Shown piece after piece: positions 16,891-24,805 of a stretch of 41,704 bases of DNA; position 1 is the first letter of the stretch, and every line of letters starts with the position of its first letter. Source of the DNA: Ktedonobacteria bacterium. GTDB taxonomy: Bacteria > Chloroflexota > Ktedonobacteria > Ktedonobacterales > JACDGC01. The DNA lies in the NCBI GenBank assembly GCA_027459705.1, contig DAIDHM010000006.1, forward strand, positions 1 through 41,704, in the 5' to 3' direction. Below the pieces are notes generated by a model that was not told the origin of the DNA, ran no database searches, and saw only the letters and a list, made by a program, of their open reading frames with translations. A program made the position numbers and the translations under genes.

Positions 16891-19203
16891 ATGCCTGTAG
16901 AGGTCGTTGAAGCACCCCCGCGCGTCGCGTCGCCTTCCCCCAGCCGCGAGCGGCGCATCCAGTTGTTCATTCGCCGCAGTTATACCTTTCTGTTTCTGTT
17001 TCTGGGGGGCAATATTGTCGCCTCCGTCCTGCAGGCCGCCATCGCGACCGGCACGTGGCCCAGTCTCGCCGATCTCACCAGCACATATCCCGTGCAACTC
17101 GCCCTGCGTCATCCGCTCATCTTCTGGCCGCTCGCCGCGCTCCTCCTCGTCCTGGCCATTGTCGGCCCGGTTGCCGATCGTCGGTTGAGTAACCTCGAAC
17201 AACAGGAAGCCCGGGAACAGATGCAAGCGACCGCACGGTCGGTGGTACGGGAAGAGGGCATGCGGATCCTCAGTGCCGATGTCATCGCGCACGCCCAGGC
17301 CGCGGCGGCGGCGCTCATCCAGGAGCAGGTGACCGCGCAACAAGCGGGCATCGCCACCACCGCCCCCTTCGACCTCGCGCTCCTCCCGCGCTCCGCCACC
17401 TTCACTGGCCGCGCCGCGGAACAGCAGCAGGTGCTGGAGGCACTGCGCACGCTGCGGATCGCCGTGATTCGTGGCATCGGCGGCATCGGCAAGACCACAC
17501 TGGCCGCCGAAGTCGCCGCCATACTCGCCAGTGAGCGCAGTTATCCGGATGGGATCGCCGTCATCAATTGCCAGAATCCGCCCAATGGCACTGCTCAGGC
17601 AGCCGACCTGCTGCGCGCCACGCTGAGCCGCTTCGGCACCGTCCCCCCGGATGCCACCGCCGGGGATCTGCCGACCCTCGCCTATCGGCTGCTCGGTGGC
17701 AAACACACACTCATCATCCTGGATAATGTCGAACCGACACTGATGGTCGGCGACCTGGTCCGGCCATTGCGCGAAGCGGGAGCCACGCTGCTGTTGACCG
17801 CGCGGCAGGATCCCCCCGCCAGCAGTGTCCCACCCTCCGCGATCATTGCGCTTGAAGCCCTCCCGCTGCCGGAGGCGCGCGACCTCTTCCGCGCCCTGTT
17901 TCCCCTCCCCGCGACCGACCCCCAGATCGACGCGGTCGTTGAAGCGCTGGGGCGGCACACGCTGGCGATCACCCTCATGGCGCCGTATGCCCGCGACGCC
18001 CATCCCGACCTCGCGGCGCTTGCCAGCGAGTTGGGTCGGAACCCCCGTCTGGCTTTCGGGGTTCATGGCGATGAGCCAGGACGCGACCTGGCCCCGGTCT
18101 TCGCGCTGAGCGTGGATGCGCTGCCACCCACCACGCAGCGGCTCTTTGCCCTGCTGGGGATGGGCGCCACGAACACCATGGGACGGCGCGCTGTATTGGC
18201 CTGGGCGGAAGGTCTGGGAATCCCGGCGGCGGAACGTGAAGAAGGCATCCGCCTGCTGGGACGACGCGGGCTTGTCACCCTCAATGTCGATCTCACCGGA
18301 GAGGAAACGAGCGATCGCGAACGCGTGACCCTGCATCCATTGCTGCGCGCCTATGCCGCCGGGCGGTTCGCCGCGCTGTCAGAGACCGACAGGACGACGG
18401 CTCACCATAGCCTGATCACCTGGTACGCGGACTATTGCAACACGGCCGCCGACGCGGCGCGTTCGCTCGATGAAGCCAACATCCAGGGCGCGCTGGATCT
18501 GGCCATCACGGCGGGCGATGATGATGCCACTGCCCGCATCTGCAACGGGATGCGGGGCTACTGGCGGGACCGCTCGCGAGTCGTAGCTGGTCTGCACTAT
18601 CTCCCTCTGGGAGCCGCGGCGGCGCAGCGTATCGCGGCAGCGAGCCATTCGCGCGCCGATCGGCTCCGCGCGGCGGATATCAACATCTACTATGGCCACA
18701 TGCTCCAGGCCACCGGCAAGCTACAGGAAGCCGAAGCAATCTATCGCCAGGATCTCGACGTGCGGAGGGAGCTGGGCGATCGGCAGGGCGAGGGGGCCGA
18801 CTTGAGCACGCTGGGCCAGATCGCCCGGGACCGGGGCCAGCTGGACGCCGCCGAGGGGTACCTGCAGCAGGCGTTAGAGATTGACCGGGAGGTGCAGGAC
18901 CGGCAGGGCGAGGGGGTGGAATTGAGCACGCTGGGTCAGATCGCCCAGGCCCGGGGCCAGCTGGACGCCGCCGAGGCATATTATCGACAAGGATTAAGCG
19001 CTCTCCTTGCTGCACAGGATGCTCGTAACAGTGCTGGCGTACGTGTTGCTCTCGCTGAGTTACTACTCGCCCACCAGCGCGGCGCGCCGGGCGAGGGCTG
19101 CCAGCTGCTCGCGCAAGCTGCCGCCGCGTACGACGCGATGGGCATTCCGGGCGGTGATCGCGCGCGGGAACTGATGAGGGAATTTGGGTGCGCGGCGGGC
19201 TAG
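16891..19203 (+). CDS. Membrane-anchored NB-ARC/STAND ATPase with C-terminal TPRs
   Basis: 770 residues from ATG 16891, with GGAGG at 16881-16885. Two hydrophobic segments (about 31-53 and 75-95) predict membrane anchoring, followed by a helical, Ala/Gln-rich linker (100-155). The STAND module begins at FTGRAAEQ (171), with Walker A GIGGIGKTT (195-203), Walker B LIILDNVE (274-281), sensor LLLTARQ (300-306) and a winged-helix region. TPR-like repeats fill about 590-740. STAND proteins are ATP-driven switches that oligomerise on ligand sensing by the repeats; many bacterial members are regulators or antiphage sensors. No separate effector domain is visible, so the membrane segments could be the effector. 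GC is clearly above the neighbours, suggesting transfer. Confidence 0.92.
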   Translation: MPVEVVEAPPRVASPSPSRERRIQLFIRRSYTFLFLFLGGNIVASVLQAAIATGTWPSLADLTSTYPVQLALRHPLIFWPLAALLLVLAIVGPVADRRLSNLEQQEAREQMQATARSVVREEGMRILSADVIAHAQAAAAALIQEQVTAQQAGIATTAPFDLALLPRSATFTGRAAEQQQVLEALRTLRIAVIRGIGGIGKTTLAAEVAAILASERSYPDGIAVINCQNPPNGTAQAADLLRATLSRFGTVPPDATAGDLPTLAYRLLGGKHTLIILDNVEPTLMVGDLVRPLREAGATLLLTARQDPPASSVPPSAIIALEALPLPEARDLFRALFPLPATDPQIDAVVEALGRHTLAITLMAPYARDAHPDLAALASELGRNPRLAFGVHGDEPGRDLAPVFALSVDALPPTTQRLFALLGMGATNTMGRRAVLAWAEGLGIPAAEREEGIRLLGRRGLVTLNVDLTGEETSDRERVTLHPLLRAYAAGRFAALSETDRTTAHHSLITWYADYCNTAADAARSLDEANIQGALDLAITAGDDDATARICNGMRGYWRDRSRVVAGLHYLPLGAAAAQRIAAASHSRADRLRAADINIYYGHMLQATGKLQEAEAIYRQDLDVRRELGDRQGEGADLSTLGQIARDRGQLDAAEGYLQQALEIDREVQDRQGEGVELSTLGQIAQARGQLDAAEAYYRQGLSALLAAQDARNSAGVRVALAELLLAHQRGAPGEGCQLLAQAAAAYDAMGIPGGDRARELMREFGCAAG
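18778..19017 (+). repeat. Tandem 120-bp duplication encoding two TPRs
   Basis: Two head-to-tail 120-base units, 18778-18897 and 18898-19017, each encode one 40-residue TPR (unit core LSTLGQIA..RGQLDAAE). I count seven differences in the first 78 aligned bases; the last 42 diverge more. The near identity at DNA level indicates recent duplication or gene conversion inside the sensor part of the STAND protein. Confidence 0.85.
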
Positions 19204-19769
19204 GTCGCGGCCCGCGCATGTGCCATCGACACCGGGATATGCGGTGCGGAAGCATGCCTTTTTCTCTGAGCGGTGCACGAGAACGGCGCTTTCCCCGGGC
19301 CGGGGAAGGGGCCGCGTTCCTGGAGCGCTCAGCGTAGGCCGGTTCCGCTCACGGCCGCATCCGCATGGCGGTATGGTACGGTTGCGACAAAGACCCGCTG
19401 GCGCCGAATGCGCGGATAGCACAGATGTCGCGGAAATTCCTGTTGTCATGGTTGGCTGACGTACTGCGTAGCGTACTGCTTGAACGTGCGATACCACGAT
19501 TGGTGGCAATCGATGTGAATCGTCATGATTGCACTCCGAGGCATCTCACGCGCGGTGCCGTTGCCGACTGCCGTTCTGAAGCAGCGTTTGCTCCCAACCT
19601 TCTCTTTCGAACTTTCTGACGCGAAAAGGCCGATCCTCTGTGTGGATATCGCCCATCCAGAGGGTCGGCCTTCGCAGTAAACTCTCAGCCATTCTGGAGA
19701 ATGGTCGATCTACTGCCCACTCACGACTAACACTGCGCGATACGGTCCGTGCCCATTCGCGCAACATCG
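19204..19769. other. 566-base gap without a supported gene
   Basis: Between the STAND ATPase stop and the 3' end of the universal stress gene. The first ~170 bases are GC-rich like the ATPase gene. The only structured element is the hairpin at 19626-19672. Open frames of up to 148 codons occur but lack ribosome-binding sites and recognisable sequence. It may be decayed sequence at the edge of an acquired segment. Confidence 0.5.
19626..19672 (-). terminator. 15-bp hairpin downstream of the universal stress protein gene
   Basis: AAGGCCGATCCTCTG at 19626-19640 pairs with 19658-19672 around a 17-base loop, with one non-Watson-Crick position. Read on the minus strand it ends in CGGCCTTTTCGCG, so a short T-run follows the stem. 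It lies about 100 bases after the stop of the minus-strand stress gene. In the plus direction the odd pair is a G-U wobble, so it may act both ways. Confidence 0.55.
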
Positions 19770-20651
19770 CTAGCGTGTGTTGACGGGATGATATATCAGA
19801 AGAGGCTGGTGCAACGCGCTGATAACCGCCGTGGCAATGCTCCCATGCATGAGATGGTCGATACCCTGCCGACCATGGGTGACCATTGCCACCATATCGC
19901 TGCCTTGATCAGTCGACTGCGCGACGCGAATGATTTCGGCGGCTGGTTCGCCGATGGCATAGCTCAGGTCGGTCTCCACACCCTGACGCCGCAAATGCGC
20001 AGCAATCTCGGTGAGATAGGTCTGTGCCCCGGTCAACATGGCTTGATCATAGTCGCCAGTCGGGTTGGGTAAGATGCGCAAGAGCCGGACGCGGGCCTCA
20101 AAAGCGCGCGCGATTGCCGCAACGGAAGGCAGAATCTCTTCTGAAAGTGGCGTCCCGTCGAGCGGCACCAGGATCCGAAAAGGTGTTTCATGGACCTGCC
20201 AGCTGAATTCATTATCTTCTACGCGCAACAATAAGACGGGGATATCGGCATGCTGGATGATCGACTCGGCGACACTGCCGAGCAGTATCTTGGCCAAACC
20301 AGTACGACCATGGCTCGCCAGCATGATCATATCCACATTGAGCGAACGCGCTTCCATGGAGATAACCTTCCCTGTCTCGTTCGTGGCGACCACCACATGT
20401 TTGTTGACGGAGATATCTTCCAGGGAAGGGCGCATCGCGATCTCACGCAGATAATCATGGCACGCTTCCACGACCAGATTGACGATGTTCGTATACTCTG
20501 GCACGTGCGAGGCGAGCGCATCGGGTGTTAAGGAGACCACTCGTAACAACTCGACGTCTGCTGGTGGCGTCAACGCTCGCGCTAACCTCGCGGCCTGGTT
20601 AATACTATATTCAGCCAACGATGATCCATCGAGTGGAACAAGTATGCGCAT
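19770..20651 (-). CDS. Tandem universal stress protein (two Usp domains)
   Basis: 293 residues from ATG 20651, with GGAGG at 20660-20664; an upstream TTG in frame is rejected because it overlaps that site. Each half is a Usp fold beginning with RILVPLDGS/T. The nucleotide-binding region is SHGRTGLAKILLGS in the first half and THGRQGIDHLMHGS in the second. Both keep the G-x9-G-S part of the ATP-binding motif but have Ala or Val at the first Gly position, so ATP binding is likely but not certain. It is a cytoplasmic stress or energy sensor. It is divergent from a sensor kinase gene, and no dormancy genes are linked. Confidence 0.93.
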   Translation of the reverse strand: MRILVPLDGSSLAEYSINQAARLARALTPPADVELLRVVSLTPDALASHVPEYTNIVNLVVEACHDYLREIAMRPSLEDISVNKHVVVATNETGKVISMEARSLNVDMIMLASHGRTGLAKILLGSVAESIIQHADIPVLLLRVEDNEFSWQVHETPFRILVPLDGTPLSEEILPSVAAIARAFEARVRLLRILPNPTGDYDQAMLTGAQTYLTEIAAHLRRQGVETDLSYAIGEPAAEIIRVAQSTDQGSDMVAMVTHGRQGIDHLMHGSIATAVISALHQPLLIYHPVNTR

Positions 20652-20982
20652 GGTAGACACCTCCAAAATATCGAGCGTGAACTGGGCGGAGACCCATCAC
20701 CACGATCTCCTCTTGATCCTGCGCGCTGGCCATCACGCATCGAGAACGGCACACCGGGTTATCATCACAACTTGCTCACGAGCCTTGCTTGCGCGACTTG
20801 GATCTACATCATATACTCACAAAGTACGAACCATTTGATCCTCCACACACGTGGACTCAACAATATGCGTGCACTGATGGCACGTCCCGGTGCTGGTGGA
20901 GTAGGACGGTAGTGAAGCAGACAATTCGTGCACCCATTCAAGATCGTTGTCTCATGCTTATCCATCCATCGAAAGGTTGTAT
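20652..20982. other. Divergent intergenic region, Usp / histidine kinase
   Basis: 331 bases containing control regions of both genes. A short dyad, TCCAC-ACAC-GTGGA, lies at 20842-20855. TATGAT-like -10 elements occur on the minus strand but without a good -35. No gene or RNA was recognised. Confidence 0.4.
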
Positions 20983-22674
20983 ATGACTCGCCCAACCAGA
21001 TCGCTGCGTCGACGACAGGGCAAGTCTGACGGACTCGCTCCCGAGTCGCCAGTTCCGAGCACAACTGAGAACGACCTGGCACCGGGCAACCCGGCGGCCC
21101 ATGCGCCTGAGTCGCTGCAAACAGAAGCGTCCGTGACCCCATCAACGTCTGACATGATGGCCGTCTCTCTCTCCGTGCTCCTCAATGCCGTGCCCGATGC
21201 GGTGGTCGTGGCGGATCAACTGGGCAAGATCAGTTTCATCAATCAACAAACGACCCAGATGTTTGGATATCTTCAAGAAGAGATGATCGGCCAGCCACTC
21301 GAAAAGCTCATGCCAGAACAATATCGTGAAACGCATCAGCATCACCAGCAAGCATTCATGCGCGCACCGATCACGCGGCCGATGGGGATCGGGCTCGATC
21401 TGTGGGGAATACGCAAAGATGGTACGGAATTCCCCGTCGAGATTAGCCTCGCTCCATTGCAGCTGGATGGGGTTGATTACGTCTTCGCGTCGATTCGCGA
21501 TGTGACGGAACGCAAAGACCTGGAACTGGCCACACAGCGCGCGCTCGAAGAGGCGGAAGCACGCCGGGTGCTCTTGCAGACAGTGATCGACCAGATGCCC
21601 GGCGGTGTCTATCTCGTCCATGGGGCCGACGCGCGGCTGGTGCTTGCAAATCGCGCAGCGTTCGAGGTCTGGGGTGCGTCCTGGGCACGCGAGCAACCTA
21701 TGCTGGAATTTCTGCAATCAAGTGGTGTGCGTATCATGCGAGTTGACGGCACGGTGTTGCCTCCCGCGGAATTGGCGACGCTGCGCGCTGCTGGCGCGAA
21801 TGAAACGGTCTTGCAGCAACAGGAAGTCATTCGCCATCCCGATGGCACCTCGCTGCCAATCCTCGTCAACGCCGTCTCGCTTTCTAGCGCGGTCATTTGG
21901 CCACATCGCCAGCCCCATGTGAGCGATAGCGAGCAACTTGCTCTGGTGGTCTTGCAGGATGTGACATCCCTCAAAGAATCTGAGCGCTTGAAAGACGAAT
22001 TTATCGCCATTGCCGCGCATGAGTTGCGGAATCCTATCGCGGTACTGCGTGGATTCACCGATATGTTGATTGTTCAAACCGCGCGCGGCCGCGGGACACC
22101 ACTCGTGGACTGGCAGAACGAAGCGATCGAAAGCATTGATTTGGCGAGTCATCGCCTCGTTGAGTTGACCGATGATCTGTTGGATGTGACACGTTTGCAA
22201 GCTGGTCGCTTGGAAATTAACCCCAAGATTGTGGATCTCATGGATGTCATTCAACCCGTTGTTGATCGCATGGGCACCCTCTCACGCGCCCATGTCCTCA
22301 CACTGGATGGTCCAAGCGATCCAGTCCTGGTCTCCATCGACGTCATACGTATTGAACAAGTGATCAACAATCTTCTGATGAACGCCATGAAATATAGTCC
22401 CGATGGCGGGCCGGTCGAGGTGCGTGTCGTGGTCAACCCGCCTGATGTGGTGGTCTCCATCCACGATCATGGGATCGGCATCCCTGCCCAGCAACAGATG
22501 CATATGTTCAATCGCTTCGCTCGCGCCGACAACGCCAAAGAACATGGCATCGCCGGCACCGGCCTGGGGCTATATCTCTGCCGAGAGTTGATCGAACGTC
22601 ACGATGGGCGCATCTGGTTCGAATCCATTGAAGGGGAAGGTTCGACCTTCTCTTTTGCCCTCCCCTTGCATTGA
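20983..22674 (+). CDS. Soluble PAS-PAS sensor histidine kinase
   Basis: 563 residues from ATG 20983, with GAAAGG six bases upstream; an upstream TTG (20947) has no site. A polar N-terminal tail (1-60) is followed by PAS 1 (about 63-173, ending FASIRDVTERK), a second, more divergent PAS (about 199-329), and HisKA with AAHELRNP (His346). The HATPase domain shows NLLMNAMKYSP, DHGIGIP and GTGLGLYLCREL. No membrane segment is present. All kinase motifs are intact. No response regulator lies beside it. It ends only seven bases from the opposing stop of the ferritin-like/VIT gene. Confidence 0.95.
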   Translation: MTRPTRSLRRRQGKSDGLAPESPVPSTTENDLAPGNPAAHAPESLQTEASVTPSTSDMMAVSLSVLLNAVPDAVVVADQLGKISFINQQTTQMFGYLQEEMIGQPLEKLMPEQYRETHQHHQQAFMRAPITRPMGIGLDLWGIRKDGTEFPVEISLAPLQLDGVDYVFASIRDVTERKDLELATQRALEEAEARRVLLQTVIDQMPGGVYLVHGADARLVLANRAAFEVWGASWAREQPMLEFLQSSGVRIMRVDGTVLPPAELATLRAAGANETVLQQQEVIRHPDGTSLPILVNAVSLSSAVIWPHRQPHVSDSEQLALVVLQDVTSLKESERLKDEFIAIAAHELRNPIAVLRGFTDMLIVQTARGRGTPLVDWQNEAIESIDLASHRLVELTDDLLDVTRLQAGRLEINPKIVDLMDVIQPVVDRMGTLSRAHVLTLDGPSDPVLVSIDVIRIEQVINNLLMNAMKYSPDGGPVEVRVVVNPPDVVVSIHDHGIGIPAQQQMHMFNRFARADNAKEHGIAGTGLGLYLCRELIERHDGRIWFESIEGEGSTFSFALPLH

Positions 22675-22681
22675 CCGTCTG

Positions 22682-23812
22682 CTACCCAATGCGTCCACCG
22701 ATGAGCTTACCCAGGCCAAACGTGGTCGCCGCGGCCAGCAGCCCCAATATCACCTGTCGCCCTCCCGCCTGGATCAATGAGACACCGGTGGTGAGACTGA
22801 TGCCGATGCCGATGACGAAGAGACCGATGATGCTGAGCAAGATACTCACCAGGATAGTGCCTGTTCCGTTCCCGACAATGAACGGCAACACCGGAATGAT
22901 GGCGCCAACCGAGAAGAGCAAAAATGAGGTCACCGCCGCGACCATCGCGCCCCCGCCCAGTTCCTTGGGATCGATACCCAGCTCTTCGCGTGCCAGCGTA
23001 TCCAGAGCGACGTCGCCCTGACTGACAATTCGCGTGGCCAGGGCTTGCGCGGTGGCGCTGTCGAGACCTTTTGCCTCATAGATCAATGCCAGCTCTTCGC
23101 GTTCCTCCGCGGGCGCCGACTGCAATTCGCCGCGCTCGATGGCGATCTGTCGTTCGAAGAGCTCCCGTGCGCTTCTCACCGAAAGCCATTCGCCGATCGC
23201 CATCGAGAGTCCGCCAGCAAGCAGTCCCGCGAAACCCGTCAAAAGCACGGCATGCCCGCTCAGATTCGCCCCGGCGACGCCCATCACCAGGCTCATATTC
23301 GACGTCAGCCCATCGCTCGCGCCCAGCACCGCGGCGCGTAAAGCATTGCCTCCGCCCGTCGCGCGATGGCGCCCTTCGAATTGCGCCAGCCAGGCGCCAC
23401 CTATCCCTGTACCAGTACCTTGCAATGTGCTGAAGATGCGAGCATGGGAACTTTCATCCACATCCATACCCGCCGCCCGCGCAGTGGGATCAGTCGCATA
23501 TGCATGCACGGCATCGCGCTCTTGCCCCGTGACGAGTGGGAGGGCGGCCGCGGTGCCAAACCGCTTGATCATCCAGAGCAGCGCGTGGGTGCGCCAGCTC
23601 AGCGGGGGCGGCTCCACATCGCTCTTGGCAGCCAGTAGTTGCTGTTTCCAGACATCGGCATGGCGGGTCTCGGTCGCGGCCATCTTACGATAGATCTCGG
23701 CCAGGCGTGGGTCGGGTTCATGCTCGGCCAATGCTGTATAGAGCATGGCGCTTTGGGTTTCTTCGCGCAAAAAGCCACGATAGCGCTGTATGTCTTCAAC
23801 GGGTTTCGACAT
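22682..23812 (-). CDS. Ferritin-like/VIT1 fusion membrane protein (MbfA-like iron exporter)
   Basis: 376 residues from ATG 23812, with GGAGG at 23818-23822; further upstream starts are rejected because they would place that site inside the gene. Residues ~1-150 form a ferritin-like (erythrin) helical domain with FLREETQSAMLY and AATETRHADVW, giving Glu and ExxH metal ligands. Residues ~165-376 are a VIT1/CCC1 domain: GASDGLTSNMSLVMGVAGA, AGGLSMAIGEWLSVRS, then a cytosolic loop with ELALIYEAKGLD and three further membrane segments. In the known MbfA proteins this fusion exports Fe2+ and protects from iron and peroxide stress. It is convergent with the sensor kinase. Confidence 0.93.
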   Translation of the reverse strand: MSKPVEDIQRYRGFLREETQSAMLYTALAEHEPDPRLAEIYRKMAATETRHADVWKQQLLAAKSDVEPPPLSWRTHALLWMIKRFGTAAALPLVTGQERDAVHAYATDPTARAAGMDVDESSHARIFSTLQGTGTGIGGAWLAQFEGRHRATGGGNALRAAVLGASDGLTSNMSLVMGVAGANLSGHAVLLTGFAGLLAGGLSMAIGEWLSVRSARELFERQIAIERGELQSAPAEEREELALIYEAKGLDSATAQALATRIVSQGDVALDTLAREELGIDPKELGGGAMVAAVTSFLLFSVGAIIPVLPFIVGNGTGTILVSILLSIIGLFVIGIGISLTTGVSLIQAGGRQVILGLLAAATTFGLGKLIGGRIG

Positions 23813-24062
23813 GCTAACCTCCTCATACGCCATACCGGGACCACAATGGCCACGGCAAGCCACTACTTATAGCATACCTGCTCCATCTCTCCAGGTCATC
23901 ACAATATGCTGTTCGCGCCACTTACTCACAGTTTGCTCATATGTCCGCTTACCATCGCCGAGTGGAGCTCGCGAGGGGCAAGTAGAAGAGTGGAAAGATA
24001 GCAGCATGATTGATAATATCCAACTCGTCTGCATGCGCGGCATCTGCGGATCCAATTCTTGC

Positions 24063-24090
24063 TTTACATCGACCTATGAATTGGTATAAT
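24063..24090 (+). promoter_or_regulatory. Sigma70-like promoter of the dTDP-rhamnose operon
   Basis: TTTACA at 24063-24068 and consensus TATAAT at 24085-24090 with a 16-base spacer. Transcription would begin near 24097, leaving an untranslated leader of about 198 bases before rfbC. Confidence 0.6.
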
Positions 24091-24239
24091 GCCTGGGGAG
24101 TTTGCATCCCACAAACGCCCATCCTCGCAATACCTTGACAGAGTCTTCCCCATAGCTCGCAATCGACTGTACAGACATCAACTTTGGCGTGAAGCACGCG
24201 GGGTGATAATGTCGAAACTTGGAGAAATGCAACAACACG

Positions 24240-24253
24240 CAGAGATATCTCTG
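24240..24253. repeat. 14-bp perfect palindrome in the rhamnose operon leader
   Basis: CAGAGATATCTCTG reads the same on both strands and lies 41 bases before the rfbC start. It could be an operator for a dimeric regulator or a chance palindrome. Confidence 0.3.
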
Positions 24254-24294
24254 CTAAGGGCTAGTAATTTTCATAAAAAGAGAGAGGGGCTGAG

Positions 24295-24771
24295 ATGGTA
24301 CGATTGGGCAAGATTGAAGGTGTTGTCGTACAGAACTTAGTACGCTATCCCGACGATCGTGGCTACTTTGAGGAAATGATCCGCGTTACCGATGGATTTT
24401 TTAGCGAGGGATTCGGCCAATTGAGCCATTCCAAGATGTATCCAGGGGTCGTCAAGGCCTGGCATATCCACAAAACACAGGTAGACTGGTGGTATGTCGC
24501 TTTTGGGCGGCTGCGGGTTGGCCTGTATGATACCCGTAAGGACTCAGCGACTTATGGGGTGACGCAGGAAGTTGGCATGGGCGATGATCTGCCGCCAGCG
24601 GTGCTGCGCATTCCTCCGGGAGTTGCCCATGGTTGTCGTGTCCTGGGAGAGACGCCAGCGCATCTCTTCTATGTCACTTCCATTACCTACAATCCCGAAG
24701 AAGAGGGGCGCATCCCCTACGACGATCCTGAGATCGGCTATGACTGGCTGAGTGCCCCGCCGATAAAATGA
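24295..24771 (+). CDS. rfbC: dTDP-4-dehydrorhamnose 3,5-epimerase family protein
   Basis: 158 residues, one cupin (jelly-roll) domain. The enzyme converts dTDP-4-keto-6-deoxyglucose to dTDP-4-keto-L-rhamnose, step three of dTDP-L-rhamnose synthesis. Visible marks are DDRGYFEEMIR (about 20-30), the HxH of KAWHIHKTQ (His57, His59), RIPPGVAHGCRVLG (105-118), YVTSITYNPEEEGRIPYDD and the C-terminal IGYDW. It is shorter than the usual ~180 residues and its motifs are variant, so a related sugar ketoisomerase is possible. Position as first gene of a complete rhamnose set favours RfbC. The ATG has the purine run AGAGAGGGG a few bases upstream. Confidence 0.85.
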   Translation: MVRLGKIEGVVVQNLVRYPDDRGYFEEMIRVTDGFFSEGFGQLSHSKMYPGVVKAWHIHKTQVDWWYVAFGRLRVGLYDTRKDSATYGVTQEVGMGDDLPPAVLRIPPGVAHGCRVLGETPAHLFYVTSITYNPEEEGRIPYDDPEIGYDWLSAPPIK

Positions 24772-24805
24772 AACAACAATCTCTGCGTCGGAAAAAGGAA
24801 CGGTT

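Larger units (their letters stand above)
23813..24294. other. Divergent intergenic region, MbfA-like / rhamnose operon
   Basis: 482 bases. Contains the rhamnose operon promoter (24063-24090) and a ~198-base leader with a 14-base perfect palindrome (24240-24253). Upstream of the MbfA-like gene I saw no clear promoter and no Fur or Irr-type box. No supported ORF. Confidence 0.5.

Noticed and set aside
16822-18336. A 504-codon open frame on the minus strand
   Set aside because: It lies wholly opposite the STAND ATPase gene, is glycine/arginine-biased as expected from the antisense of GC-rich coding DNA, and shows no domain or ribosome-binding site.
19460-19479. Direct repeat of CGTACTGC in the gap after the STAND gene
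   Set aside because: Eight bases, two copies only, with no associated element; too short to call a target-site duplication.
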